In this document: positions 29,449-39,800 of the stretch, piece after piece
Position numbering within the stretch: position 1 is the first letter of the stretch
How the letters are laid out: each line of letters starts with the position of its first letter
From: Planctomycetales bacterium
Lineage (GTDB): Bacteria; Planctomycetota; Planctomycetia; Planctomycetales; Planctomycetaceae
Length of the DNA: 64,000 nt
Direction: 5' to 3'
Assembly (NCBI GenBank): GCA_026400835.1
Contig: JAPLOA010000076.1
Coordinates: forward strand, 124,001-188,000
Notes under the pieces: model-generated
Database searches by the model: none
The model's input: the letters and a program-made list of their open reading frames with translations, nothing else
What the model was told of the DNA's origin: nothing
Program-made: the position numbers and the translations under genes

Positions 29449-31254
29449 CTACGCCGGCTGCAGAAGCGGTGAGTTACTATCATCGCGACGCAGCATCGCG
29501 GCAATACCTTCCAGCAGCATCAGTGCGGCCAGCACCAGCAGCACGACGGCGATCCAGGCCACTGGATCAGAGTTGACTCCATTCGCAAACTTCGCCTTCA
29601 CCATCGTTGTCAGCGCCCACGAACTCATAACGTACATGAATATCGCCGGCACTCCGGTAACAAACAAAACCCAGATCGCTCGGCGAGTTCTCCACAGCCA
29701 GACGGTCACGCCCAAAAGCGTCAATGCGGCCAGCAGTTGATTGCTGGCCCCAAAGAGTTCCCAAAAGATTCGCCAGGCAGGTGCAGGCTTGCCGTTGAGC
29801 ATCAGCTTCTGCGTCACAAAGAATGCAGGAACTCCCGCAGTCAGAATTGTCCCAAACCAGCGCCCACCCGAATTGCGCCAGCCGGTGAGTTCCTGAATGA
29901 TGAAACGACCAAGTCGCGTACACACATCCAGAGTATCGAAAACGAAGGTATTGAAGGCTACCAGCGCGAAGACAATCCCAACTCGCGGCGCAAGCCCAAC
30001 AAGACTAAGGAACGAACCAATCCCGTTCGCATAGATCAGGCTGGGGTTCGGGTTCTCCGCCGTTACCAACGGCGAATCAAGTGGCAGCATCATCACGCAG
30101 CACAGAGAAACGATTGCCACCATCGCCTCCAGCAACATCGTGCCGTAGCCGATTGGTCGTGAATTGGTCTCACGGTTCAATTGTTTGGATGTTGTTCCCG
30201 ATGCAATCAGGGCATGAAATCCTGAGCAGGCCCCGCAGGCAATCATGATGAACAGGAACGGAAAAAGCGTCGTTCCTTTTGGTGTCATCCAGCCCAGAGT
30301 CGCTGGCTGCAGAATCGGCTTTCCTCCGAGTGCCAAGCCGATGGCTGCTGTACCGAGAGCCGCATACATAAAGTAGCCGCCAAGCTGTCCACGAGGCTGC
30401 AGCAAAAGCCACATCGGGGTCATGGATGCAGCGACGCAATAGATCAAGAGAAAGATATCCCACGTGCGTACGGCGTATAGATTCGCGTCCGCCACGGACA
30501 GCCCCGGAATCCACGCCATAAAGATCGCATCCACATTCAGCGGGATGAATTGACCAATCCAGATGGCAACCCCGACGAGTGGCAAAAAGACCCATGTCGC
30601 TTTCTCCATCGACATGACCTTAAAGCGAACAAGGATTCCCATCAGCAGCGGCAGCATCAGATAGATCAACGACGACGTTGCCACACCACCAGATTTGACC
30701 AACATCGCAGTTTCGGCATTGCCAACTTTTTCAGCGGCCTCTGCCATTGTCTTGTAGGGAGTGTTCGTCTGCAGATCGATGGCCCCGACAAACATCGAAG
30801 CCGTAATGTCGGTAAACGCCACCACAATATAAACCAAAGCCAGCCAGACGAAGGCAAGGAAGAGCAGGTAGGCCCGTTGACTGATGTGTACTCGTACGAC
30901 TTCGATGATGGACGATGCTCGATGCCGGATCGATGCGACCAGTGCCGCGAAATCGTGAACTCCTCCGATAAAGATCGAACCAAACAGAATCCACAGCAGC
31001 GCTGGAAGCCACCCGAACGCGAGTGCTGCAAAGATCGGCCCGACGATCGGACCAGCGGCAGCTATCGCAGAAAAGTGCTGGCCCAGAAGCGGCGCGGTTT
31101 CACACGGAACATAGTCCACATCGTCCCGCATCGTATTAGCAGGAGTCGGCACGGCATCGTTGAGCTGAAACAATTGCGCCAGCAATCGGCCATAGGTAAA
31201 GTACGCAATAGTGAGAACGACTGCTGAACAGCCGACGATGGCCAGCATTTCCAT
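29449..31254 (-). CDS. cstA: Carbon starvation protein CstA
   Basis: A 601-residue polytopic membrane protein with about 15 hydrophobic segments. CstA signatures are visible: the start of the family domain at YGRLLAQLFQLND, then HFSAIAAAGPIVGPIFAALAFGWLPALLWILFG split across the second segment, GGVHDFAALVASIRHRASSI, and CSGFHALIASGTTSKQL. Family knowledge: CstA-type proteins import peptides or pyruvate under carbon limitation. It is shorter than E. coli CstA (701 residues), as many non-enteric members are. It has no adjacent two-component system, so its regulation is not evident. Confidence 0.95.
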   Translation of the reverse strand: MEMLAIVGCSAVVLTIAYFTYGRLLAQLFQLNDAVPTPANTMRDDVDYVPCETAPLLGQHFSAIAAAGPIVGPIFAALAFGWLPALLWILFGSIFIGGVHDFAALVASIRHRASSIIEVVRVHISQRAYLLFLAFVWLALVYIVVAFTDITASMFVGAIDLQTNTPYKTMAEAAEKVGNAETAMLVKSGGVATSSLIYLMLPLLMGILVRFKVMSMEKATWVFLPLVGVAIWIGQFIPLNVDAIFMAWIPGLSVADANLYAVRTWDIFLLIYCVAASMTPMWLLLQPRGQLGGYFMYAALGTAAIGLALGGKPILQPATLGWMTPKGTTLFPFLFIMIACGACSGFHALIASGTTSKQLNRETNSRPIGYGTMLLEAMVAIVSLCCVMMLPLDSPLVTAENPNPSLIYANGIGSFLSLVGLAPRVGIVFALVAFNTFVFDTLDVCTRLGRFIIQELTGWRNSGGRWFGTILTAGVPAFFVTQKLMLNGKPAPAWRIFWELFGASNQLLAALTLLGVTVWLWRTRRAIWVLFVTGVPAIFMYVMSSWALTTMVKAKFANGVNSDPVAWIAVVLLVLAALMLLEGIAAMLRRDDSNSPLLQPA

Positions 31255-31447
31255 GTGACACAGGCTCCGGAGAAGAAAGTCAGAGAACCCCGATTCTAAC
31301 GCGGGCGCTTTCGACTGTCACTCAGGATACTCAATGAGGAGCCGAGAACACCCGTTAAACCGTTGCCGGCCAGTCGGATCTCTGCTTCCATGGAGCCTTT
31401 CAACGATCAAAGAAATCCCCCGACCCAATCCACGCTCCGGGCCGGAA

Positions 31448-33136
31448 CTATTGCGGTGAGGACGCCTCAAACCGATCAACAACTTCGCTGAATTCTTTTA
31501 GCTGCGAATAGTCCCGCTGCCATGTTGTGTACATGACACCCAGTACATTCGGCACATTGTTCTTCCTGACGGTATCCAGCCATTTACCGATCTGCTCAGC
31601 GTCCGCATCGTAGAAACCTGCGAGGACCTGCTTGTGACCTCGCTCAGCAAAGAACTTCAGACTTTCCGCGCGAACGCCAAAGTTCCAGTTCATGATGACA
31701 ACAGCTTTGTCCAGCCCGTTCCACGAACCTGACAAGTCCCCATTAACGAGGTAGTAGTTGTCGACCGCATTGTGATGAGGATCAAACATGTCGTTCCATA
31801 CGAAGATCCTGCAATGAGCCCGCTGATCACGAAGAATTCTTGTGCAGAGTTGCACGTTTTCAGCTGCAATTTCTCCAGGGGTCTTCTTCGCTCTCTGGAA
31901 AGATTCATCCCATCCCATCACTCGCCATTCATCATGCGACATCATGCGATCTGTGCCAGGGAAGATTTTTTCAACCCCCGCTGCATGCTCCTGCAACAGC
32001 CGAACAAACTCAGGCTCAGTCACACAGGCACATACCTGACCATCATAAATCACATGCGGATGGTACCAAGAGACCCGCAGACGAGTTCCATTTGGCCAGT
32101 GCCCCTTCATACGGATCGGTGGCGACTCATGCCAGACTTCATACTCCCCTGAATATGGTACGTTTCCCAACAGCTCGTCTCGAACAACATCATAATCAAA
32201 GCCTTCCTGCAGCTCGCGCGTCCGATCTTCATCCGTCGTGACCTTCAAAGGCGTTCCCGGTCGACGCAATACGTTCAGCAGTCCACATTCCTCAATCGCA
32301 GGATCAGCCAGCCACATTGATCCTCCAGTCGGTCCCCACGAACCGATGTAGATATTCACAGAACTGTTCGAGAGAGAGTTAAATGTGATGTGCTGAACCG
32401 ACCAGTCCTGAGTCCGCGCGACCTTCAGATTGGTGTGAGTCAACCGGCGTCCCGTTTCAGACTCCAGAACCGTGATTTGCGGCTGTCCTCGAAAGTTCTC
32501 GGTCTTCACTCTCACCGAAATGTGATAGTGCCGAAACGGCGACACAGTCAGCGTCTTCATCGCGCGGCAGTTTTCACCATTCGGTTCAGTCACTCGCAGA
32601 CCGCTACCATCCGGCTTGAGCGGCTCATCAATAAACCGCCATTCTTTGCGTTCAGAAAAAGATGGCAAAGAAACAATAGGGTCGGGCACAAGTCGAGCTT
32701 CACTGTCGCGAACTTCGAATAGAGCATCTCGAACGGGAAGTCCCTCCGCCAGATTCACATTCTGAGACAGAAGATTGTTCGAATAACCAACCGGAAAAAC
32801 AGCTGGCACCAACTTCAGATCCAACTCCCGGGCGAGCCCCTTAACCCTTTCGATATGTGTAAAGTATTTCTCGCCTAACTCATGCAGGCGACAAAACTTT
32901 GAATCGGTAATTAGGAAATGAGTATATCCGAGGCCCTTCGCCTCCCGCATTAACTTCTCGAGGCGATCGACCTCGGCCGAGACAAGAAAGTTCACAGGCG
33001 CGTAAACCCATCGCTCAAGCTCTTGCCCTTCGACAGCATCACCACGAATACAAATCGCCAGGACGCAAACCAGCACCCACAACAGTAACTTCCCGATCGA
33101 GCAGATCTGCCGACTCAGGAACTGGAAAATCTGCAT
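31448..33136 (-). CDS. Secreted GH20-like TIM-barrel protein
   Basis: A 562-residue exported protein. The start at 33136 gives a signal or anchor sequence (SIGKLLLWVLVCVLAICIRG). A barrel-like N-terminal part (RWVYAPVNFLVSAEVDRLEK; ELDLKLVPAVFPVGYS) is interrupted at about residues 145-300 by a beta-sandwich insert of carbohydrate-binding type. The barrel resumes with TEPEFVRLLQEHAAGV, an acidic MSHDEWRVMGW that could be the Asp-Glu catalytic pair of GH20-type enzymes, and IFVWNDMFDPHHNAVDNYY. The family call is by motif resemblance only; another glycoside hydrolase clan is possible. It is downstream of tilS on the same strand. Confidence 0.7.
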   Translation of the reverse strand: MQIFQFLSRQICSIGKLLLWVLVCVLAICIRGDAVEGQELERWVYAPVNFLVSAEVDRLEKLMREAKGLGYTHFLITDSKFCRLHELGEKYFTHIERVKGLARELDLKLVPAVFPVGYSNNLLSQNVNLAEGLPVRDALFEVRDSEARLVPDPIVSLPSFSERKEWRFIDEPLKPDGSGLRVTEPNGENCRAMKTLTVSPFRHYHISVRVKTENFRGQPQITVLESETGRRLTHTNLKVARTQDWSVQHITFNSLSNSSVNIYIGSWGPTGGSMWLADPAIEECGLLNVLRRPGTPLKVTTDEDRTRELQEGFDYDVVRDELLGNVPYSGEYEVWHESPPIRMKGHWPNGTRLRVSWYHPHVIYDGQVCACVTEPEFVRLLQEHAAGVEKIFPGTDRMMSHDEWRVMGWDESFQRAKKTPGEIAAENVQLCTRILRDQRAHCRIFVWNDMFDPHHNAVDNYYLVNGDLSGSWNGLDKAVVIMNWNFGVRAESLKFFAERGHKQVLAGFYDADAEQIGKWLDTVRKNNVPNVLGVMYTTWQRDYSQLKEFSEVVDRFEASSPQ

Positions 33137-33333
33137 AAAGGATTCTCGCTGCGAGTACTTACCAGAAGGGAAAGAAACGGAGCCCGGCATTTTAGGGACT
33201 GGAAGCGAAATCAAATTGTGTACTGGAAGAGGCCGCCGATCAATCACCGGCATGGCAAATTGTTCTGTCTCTTCGTGCCGTCGCAGCCGGGTTTTGTTCA
33301 CGGTACAGGATATCGCAGTTCGAAATCCAATTT

Positions 33334-34356
33334 TCACTCTGGTGAAGAGGCTCTTTCAAGCTGTAGTGTCAGTAATCGTCGTCTGACACACGAACTGATT
33401 CCGCCAGGAAATGCCCACCGTCGCGGTTGACCTGTCAGAGCTGCGGCAGAAAGCCTCATCCATTGCGCGGCGTTCATTTGCTGTCTGGGCCATCGCTTGC
33501 GAGCCCACAGGAATATGAGTGCGTGCCGAATGAAGGGCTCCGGCCAAATGGTCAACGCCCTGCAATCAAGCTGGACATAAGCTTCACTCTCTTCCAGAAC
33601 TGAGTTGCTGAGAATTCGAGCTGACATCTCATCAATCACGCTCATTGTCCGGCCAGCCTGGTCGCTTAGAGCCTGCAGACTTGCCCCAAGTAAACAAGAA
33701 ACGTCAGCCGGCATTGATTTAAGGACCTGCCGAATCTGATTTCTTGTAAACTGCGATGTCGCATTGGATGAGTCCTCACGAAACAAGATTCTGCGGTCAC
33801 ACACGAAGTCCCGAATTGTCGCCTGACTGAGCTTCAGCATCGGGCGAATCACCCGAACACCAGGAACCAGTTCACGATACTCCGGAATTCCCACCAATCC
33901 ACGCAGGCCCGTGCCACGCAGGATGTGGAAAACGAGGGTTTCCGTTTGGTCCTGCTGGTGATGAGCGGTCAGGATAAGTGACAGATTGAGTGATTCTGCA
34001 GCACGAGCCAGGAATTCGTAACGAGCTTTCCTTGCGGCCTCTTCCAGGCTTCCTCGGGAATCGACGTCCAGCGACCCCGGAACGAGTCGCTCGACGAGAC
34101 ACTCGACCCCCAGAGCTGAGCACGTTTCTTCGACGAATCGTGCGTCTTCATCACTTTCCTCGCCCCGCAGGCCATGATTCAGATGAGCAACTGCGATCCT
34201 CCCCGACAATGATTGGCGACCAATCTCCGCCAAACCCTTCAGCATCGCCATGCTGTCTGCGCCGCCGGAGACCGCAACCAACATCCCCTGCCCTGCAGCA
34301 ACAAGTCGATCCAGTCCATCAAGCAATCCCGTCAGGAAAGGAGAGCCCTGATCCAT
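33334..34356 (-). CDS. tilS: tRNA(Ile)-lysidine synthase
   Basis: A 340-residue cytoplasmic enzyme that modifies C34 of the AUA-reading tRNA-Ile to lysidine, using ATP and lysine. The ATP pyrophosphatase loop is SGGADSMAML. AHLNHGLRGEESDEDARFVEE and LTAHHQQDQTETLVFHILRGTG are family blocks, and RPMLKLSQATIRDFV follows. The start at 34356 (MDQGSPFLTG) is preferred to an earlier in-frame codon because the extra residues are not family-like. The C-terminal tRNA-binding domain is shorter than in E. coli (432 residues). It is an essential function in other bacteria. Confidence 0.95.
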   Translation of the reverse strand: MDQGSPFLTGLLDGLDRLVAAGQGMLVAVSGGADSMAMLKGLAEIGRQSLSGRIAVAHLNHGLRGEESDEDARFVEETCSALGVECLVERLVPGSLDVDSRGSLEEAARKARYEFLARAAESLNLSLILTAHHQQDQTETLVFHILRGTGLRGLVGIPEYRELVPGVRVIRPMLKLSQATIRDFVCDRRILFREDSSNATSQFTRNQIRQVLKSMPADVSCLLGASLQALSDQAGRTMSVIDEMSARILSNSVLEESEAYVQLDCRALTIWPEPFIRHALIFLWARKRWPRQQMNAAQWMRLSAAALTGQPRRWAFPGGISSCVRRRLLTLQLERASSPE

Positions 34357-34595
34357 GGGGGTTACTGTGAAACTGTTCAGACCGGTTGATTCGCAGTCCC
34401 GCTTTGGTAGCATTCCCCTGTCTCTTTTTTGAACTCGTCGAAAAGTTGTTCTGCGGGGAAGAAAGAGTGTCTACAGATTTGGTCTTCCCGACCTGCTGTG
34501 AAACTGAAAGTATGATCGCTCGGCGTTGGTTCTCCAGTGCTGCGCAGCCTGAATCCGGCTTTAGGCTCAATAGAGTCTCTTGACCCACGACACAC

Positions 34596-34964
34596 ATGGT
34601 TTTACTCGGACTACTAATTCTACTGGTCTCATGCATGCTCGGGGTCGCAGTTTTTCTGCGACCAGCCTGCGGTGCGCGCGATTTCTGGATGGCTGTCAGT
34701 GGCATTCAATGCTCCCTGACAGAATCTCCGGCTGTCGATGAAAAAGACCTCTCGTTGCCTTCTGCAACGGGACCGCCCGGCTCGCAGGCTGTGTGGCGAC
34801 AGTCCGATCTCCTTTATCGTGGCCATGTGTCGGATTGTGTATCGATTTCGGCTGTTCAGACCCTGCTGCCTCTCTGGCCGATGATTTCGACTGACTGTCA
34901 GGCGGCAAGCCCCGCGCAGTCCTCGGATCTGATCCTGCCTTCAGCTCTTCACTGCTCTTTCTGA
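34596..34964 (+). CDS. Possible small secreted protein ahead of rny
   Basis: A 122-codon frame beginning with a strongly hydrophobic segment (MVLLGLLILLVSCMLGVAVFL) in a 650-base gap between divergent tilS and rny. Codon use is consistent with neighbours; the translation resembles no family. No clear ribosome site is present. Within it lies a perfect hairpin, GGTCGCAG-ttttt-CTGCGACC at 34643-34663. It could be a small lipoprotein-like gene or simply part of the rny leader. Confidence 0.35.
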   Translation: MVLLGLLILLVSCMLGVAVFLRPACGARDFWMAVSGIQCSLTESPAVDEKDLSLPSATGPPGSQAVWRQSDLLYRGHVSDCVSISAVQTLLPLWPMISTDCQAASPAQSSDLILPSALHCSF

Positions 34965-35006
34965 GCGGGCAGAGTTGGTTTATGAATTGAAGTGAGAGGC
35001 GTTTCC

Positions 35007-36551
35007 ATGGCAGATCCGCTGATCGTCGGCAGTTTCGCCGGGATCGTGGGTGTTGGTGTTGGCTACTTTATTGATCGTCTGATCAAAGGAGGGGCCTACA
35101 AGACCCGTGACGAAATCGTCCAGCAGGCTCAGCGCGATGCCGAGAGCCTGCGGAAGGACCAGGAACTCAAGATCAAAGAGGACATGCTCAAGCGGCGCGA
35201 AGAGCTTGAAGCCAAGCTTGAAGAGTCCCGTAATCAACTGCGAAGTCGAGAACGTGAGCTGGACAAACAGCAGGCGCACCTCGAAGAACAACAGGATTCC
35301 TTCCGCAAGAAGGAAAAGATGCTGCAGGGTACTCAACAGAAATTGGCTGATCGCACAAAGGCGATGGAAGCTAAAGAAACAGAGCTGAATCGACTTCTGA
35401 AGGACGAGCAGGAAGTTCTGTACAAGATCAGTGAGCTGACCCGTGAGCAGGCAACCGAGCAGTTGTTGAAGCGACTGGATCGCGAATTGTCTGATCAGAC
35501 CGGGGCGATGATTCTGAAGCATGAAGCGGAAATCAAGCTGGATTGCGAACGAAAAGCCCGCGAAATCATCGGGATGGCCGTCCAGCGCTACGCTTCAGCA
35601 CACACCTCGGAAACAACTGTCTCCACGGTCGATATTCCGAGTGACGAAGTTAAGGGGCGTATCATCGGTCGCGAAGGCCGAAATATCCGGGCCTTTGAAA
35701 AAGCAACGGGCGTGGACGTGATTGTCGACGATACTCCCGGTGTTGTTATTGTCTCGGCCTTCGACAATGTTCGTCGCGAGATCGGCAAGATGTCTCTGGC
35801 CAAACTGATTCAGGACGGTCGAATTCATCCGTCTCGGATCGAAGAAATCGTCGCCGAGACAACGAAGGAAATGGACGACCATATCCGCAAGCTGGGCATG
35901 CAGGCCTGCGAAGAAGCAAGTGTTCGTGGTTTGCACCCGAAGATTGTCGATCTGATGGGACGCCTGCATTTCCGCGTCAGCTACAGCCAGAATGTTCGTC
36001 AGCACTCTATCGAAGTCGCTCATCTGACTGGCATGATGGCCGAGCAGCTTGGCCTCGACGGAACGATCGCTCGTCGCTGCGGATTTCTGCACGATATTGG
36101 CAAAGCGGCCGACCACGAAATGGAAGGCGGCCATCCTGCAGTCGGTGCGGAATTACTGAAGCGATACGGCGAGGGTTCAGAAGTTGTTCATGCTGCTGCC
36201 GGGCATCATGATGATATTCGTCCGGAGCACATCTATACGGTGCTTGTCGCGGCAGCCGATGCGATCTCTGCAGCTCGCCCGGGTGCGCGACGTGAAACTC
36301 TGGAAAAATACGTTCGTCGTCTCGAAGAACTGGAAGGGCTCGCCTGCGGCTTCCCGGGTGTAGACCATGCCTTCGCAGTTCAAGCCGGTCGTGAGATTCG
36401 CGTGATCGTGGATTCAAGTCGAGTCAACGATCGTCAGGCAGCTCGAATGAGTCGTGATATCGCCAGCGCGATTGAACAGTCATTGACATATCCCGGAGAA
36501 ATCAAAGTCACAGTACTTCGCGAAACTCGCAACGTGGAGTACGCAAAATAA
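35007..36551 (+). CDS. rny: Ribonuclease Y
   Basis: A 514-residue membrane-anchored endoribonuclease that starts decay of mRNA. An N-terminal anchor ([19 protein letters not shown]) is followed by a long coiled coil (about 25-190, rich in [19 protein letters not shown]-type heptads). A KH domain contains [18 protein letters not shown], and the HD domain contains [12 protein letters not shown] plus HHDD metal ligands. The start at 35007 has GAGAGG 7 bases upstream; an upstream GTG at 34992 lies before this site. Length matches the family (about 520). Family knowledge: it can form a degradosome at the membrane. Confidence 0.97.
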   Translation: MADPLIVGSFAGIVGVGVGYFIDRLIKGGAYKTRDEIVQQAQRDAESLRKDQELKIKEDMLKRREELEAKLEESRNQLRSRERELDKQQAHLEEQQDSFRKKEKMLQGTQQKLADRTKAMEAKETELNRLLKDEQEVLYKISELTREQATEQLLKRLDRELSDQTGAMILKHEAEIKLDCERKAREIIGMAVQRYASAHTSETTVSTVDIPSDEVKGRIIGREGRNIRAFEKATGVDVIVDDTPGVVIVSAFDNVRREIGKMSLAKLIQDGRIHPSRIEEIVAETTKEMDDHIRKLGMQACEEASVRGLHPKIVDLMGRLHFRVSYSQNVRQHSIEVAHLTGMMAEQLGLDGTIARRCGFLHDIGKAADHEMEGGHPAVGAELLKRYGEGSEVVHAAAGHHDDIRPEHIYTVLVAAADAISAARPGARRETLEKYVRRLEELEGLACGFPGVDHAFAVQAGREIRVIVDSSRVNDRQAARMSRDIASAIEQSLTYPGEIKVTVLRETRNVEYAK

Positions 36552-36570
36552 GAACTCACCCGACCTGTGC

Positions 36571-36768
36571 TTATCTGCTCATACGTTGAACAACTTGCCG
36601 GTGTCCATGAAGCATCTGCGGGACACTTGTTGCCGAAATTCTGTTGAAGTTTGAACACCAGGCTTCAACAGCAAAGTCTTCTTCGGGCGGCGTAAATTGA
36701 GGCCGGGTGTTCGCGGGATCTATCATTCGGATCATTAACTCAATCGTGGCCGCGCACTGAAAAACCAA
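36571..36768 (-). CDS. Possible small protein, unassigned
   Basis: A 65-codon frame opposite the intergenic space between rny and the 1329-residue gene. It begins with TTG after a weak purine stretch. The translation (for example RMIDPANTRPQFTPPEEDF) looks soluble and codon use is similar to nearby genes. No family is recognised. It may be a chance frame. Confidence 0.25.
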   Translation of the reverse strand: MVFQCAATIELMIRMIDPANTRPQFTPPEEDFAVEAWCSNFNRISATSVPQMLHGHRQVVQRMSR

Positions 36769-36819
36769 TTCTCGTGGCGTCCGCTGCGATTTTTCTTGTT
36801 TAGACAGAATAATTCTCGC

Positions 36820-39800
36820 GTGAGTACCAGGAAAACAACGTCAAAGTCTGCAATCCAGCCGGTTGATCCGGATGCGCTTCGTGATCTTTTGGGGTATCTG
36901 AATTTTTCACAGGGAACCATTAGCCCTCGATTTCGTTCCACACTGAACAGCCTGTTTCGAGATCCGGAGAGAGCAACGTCTCCGGCGGCCCTTCGAGATT
37001 TTCTGATCAAGGAATTGCAGCGGTTGTCAAAGTCGGGTGATGCCGCCTGCGCGGATCCTGCGCAAGCTGAATCTGTTATTCGTTTCACCATCGATCAGTT
37101 TATCCCGGCCTATCGATCTCATCATTCGGACTTGCTGGGACATCTGTCAGAATCGGACTTCTATGCGCCGTTTCTGCTGGCCAGAATGTTTGAATCTGTG
37201 CTCGCAGCACGTGCGGAGGTTGGGGATGACAAAGCCTCAAAAGTTATCGAATCAGCCTTGAAGCGGTTGAACCATTTTGTTGGCTATCGTCCTGTTGCAG
37301 TGCTCGAGAATGATCGCCGTTCAGAAGTTTACTCGGGTGAGAGATTCTGCCCGCTGCCTCTGTATTTTGGTGACGTCGGAGCGGCTGCAGGCCCATACGA
37401 GAAGATTGTCAACGCGACGATCGCATTCATGCAAGGACTCCCTGAAGATCTCGTGGGCAGTTCGCACTTTGCTCTGGAGCGACTTGCTGAACTCAGTCTG
37501 GATATGAGATCGCACGACCATTTGCATCCAGTCAATAAACGCACGAACTATGTGTTTGGCGAATGGGACCCGGATGAGATTGACACCAAGGGTTTTTACC
37601 GGCGTTTCGTCGTCAGACGACTTATTCTTGACTCGCTGATCGACTGGATCAATCGCGGAGACGGTCCGGACGATCCCGAACGGCTGTACGATGCTTCGGC
37701 GGTGCTGGCCGGGACAATCCTCATGGCGTCAGCGATTAGTGGATCCGGGCCGCAGACTTATGATTCCAGCGTCTCATTGACGTCCCTGCTGCCGATTGTC
37801 GCTCGACAACGAGATCACTTCTATCAGCGACTACTGGACACGGCAGCCGGAGATCGGGCGCGGCGTCTGAAAAAGCTGGCGAACGAATCGCGACAGCCAT
37901 TCGGGCACGTTCGCCATGAACTCAATATGTACCTCGCAAAGTACGGTGCTGATCAGGTGCAGCATCGACATTTGTCGTGGATGTTCGCGCGGATGGGATT
38001 TGAGGAAGCCAGCTGCGAAGAAGCATCGGTAATCCCCTGCCTCTCCGCCCGGTTTGAATCGGAAATTCAGTCGCGACTTGTCATGGTCCCTCGGACAGTG
38101 CGTGCAGGACAACTGGATACCGCGCGTCGATTGATTACTGAAGTCATTGAATTCCTGCACCGTGGCATCGAATGCGGCGGTCTCGTCGATCCATGGAATA
38201 TCCTCGGATTTCAAGGCTTGTTTCCGCTGTTCTTTACTCGTGAGGATTCGATTCCGGATTCACGCGTTGAGGTCCTGCTGGACATCATGGGACAGATCTT
38301 CGACGTCTGTTCGCTCACGATGAGCGAAGCTGCGGCAACAGGCCGAAAAGATCTGCATGATTCCGTGCTGAAGGACTTCCGCGAACTGGCCGAACATTGG
38401 GATCGATATGCCACGACAACAGTTAACGATCTGACTCAGGTCGAAGGTATGAAGTCGGTGGAAGCGGCAACTCAGGTCGCCCGAGTGCTTGCCGAATGGA
38501 GAACAGCCGGCGAGTCGGCCGGCGACATTAACTTCTGGCGGCGGCATGTCGAAGATTTTGATGCGACAAGCAGCTTTGCTCAGGTTGTCACTGCCCTGCT
38601 CGATCGGAAAGATCATGTGGCAGCGATGGGATTACTAATGCAGTGGCTGGGGCAGGCGGAAACAGTTCCTTTAGAGAACGGACCGCATTCCATTCACCGT
38701 ATGCTGCACCGTTTGTTGCAATGCATCTGCGATCAGTCGGAGCCTGAAAAACGCTGGAATCATCTCCGCAGACTGTTTGCATTCATCGAAGCGAACGCGG
38801 GGCTGTTCTGGGAAATTCCAAGTCTTGGAGAATTTGCCGAGCAGCGTAAACGTGGCCGGAAAGGTGGCAAAGAAAAGGCCAAGGACGATCTCGATATCGA
38901 ACATCTGTTCGATGGCGACGAATCTGAAGATAAGATTCTGGAAGCGGCCTGGGATGACGTCACCTATCGAGATTCCACGGATGACGGCAACGCATCAGAC
39001 ACGATGGATGGTGCATCTGCTCCGGGGACGACTGAGTTTGAAGTGCTCTATCGACAAATGGAACCTCGACTGAAGTTCCTGCATACCGTAGGCTCACTGT
39101 GGGGAATTGCTGCCGTCTGGATTTCACGTTCAGCCGCCACTTTGACCGCTGCGGACGATCAGAAAGAACACCTCCGAGAATGGCTGGCTTCGATTCGGGG
39201 ACGACTGCACGGACTCGGTGAACTGGTCCGTGAGGTCCGCGATTACGAAATTACGACGCTGGGTTCCGGACTGGAAGGCAACATCGAGTACGACATTCAG
39301 ATGCAATGTCGATTTCTCCTCATGCAGAACGCTCTTTCCACGACCGTCGAATTCCTGATGGCCGAGCGACTCATTGGCGCGGTCATCTCAGAAGAATCCA
39401 TTACCAAGGACACCGCGTCACTGGATCGACAGCTCTCGCGAATGTTTGGTGCCGTGTTTGCTCGCAGTGCTGAAACTGCTCGCCAGTGTTTTCCGGGTCT
39501 CTGCAAAGAACTGAAGCGACGCCCACTTCTCTATGTTCCGTTCGAAAATGGTGGTCAGCCCGCAGCGATCCTCAAAGCGCGCACATTGCAGTCGGTGATT
39601 CGAGTACTGTTGAGTCAGCTCCCGCGGCTTGGATTGTTGTCGGAAACGTTCGAACTGTTGCAGGTCGCTCTGCAGATGGAGCGAACTTCACGGCCATCAG
39701 GGCAGGCCGTGACGGAATTTGATCGCCTGTTCCGAATAGGGCTCAGCAGCTCTGTCGAAGCCGTTCTTCAGTCTGCTGTAAAATGGAAGGGTGAATCGAG

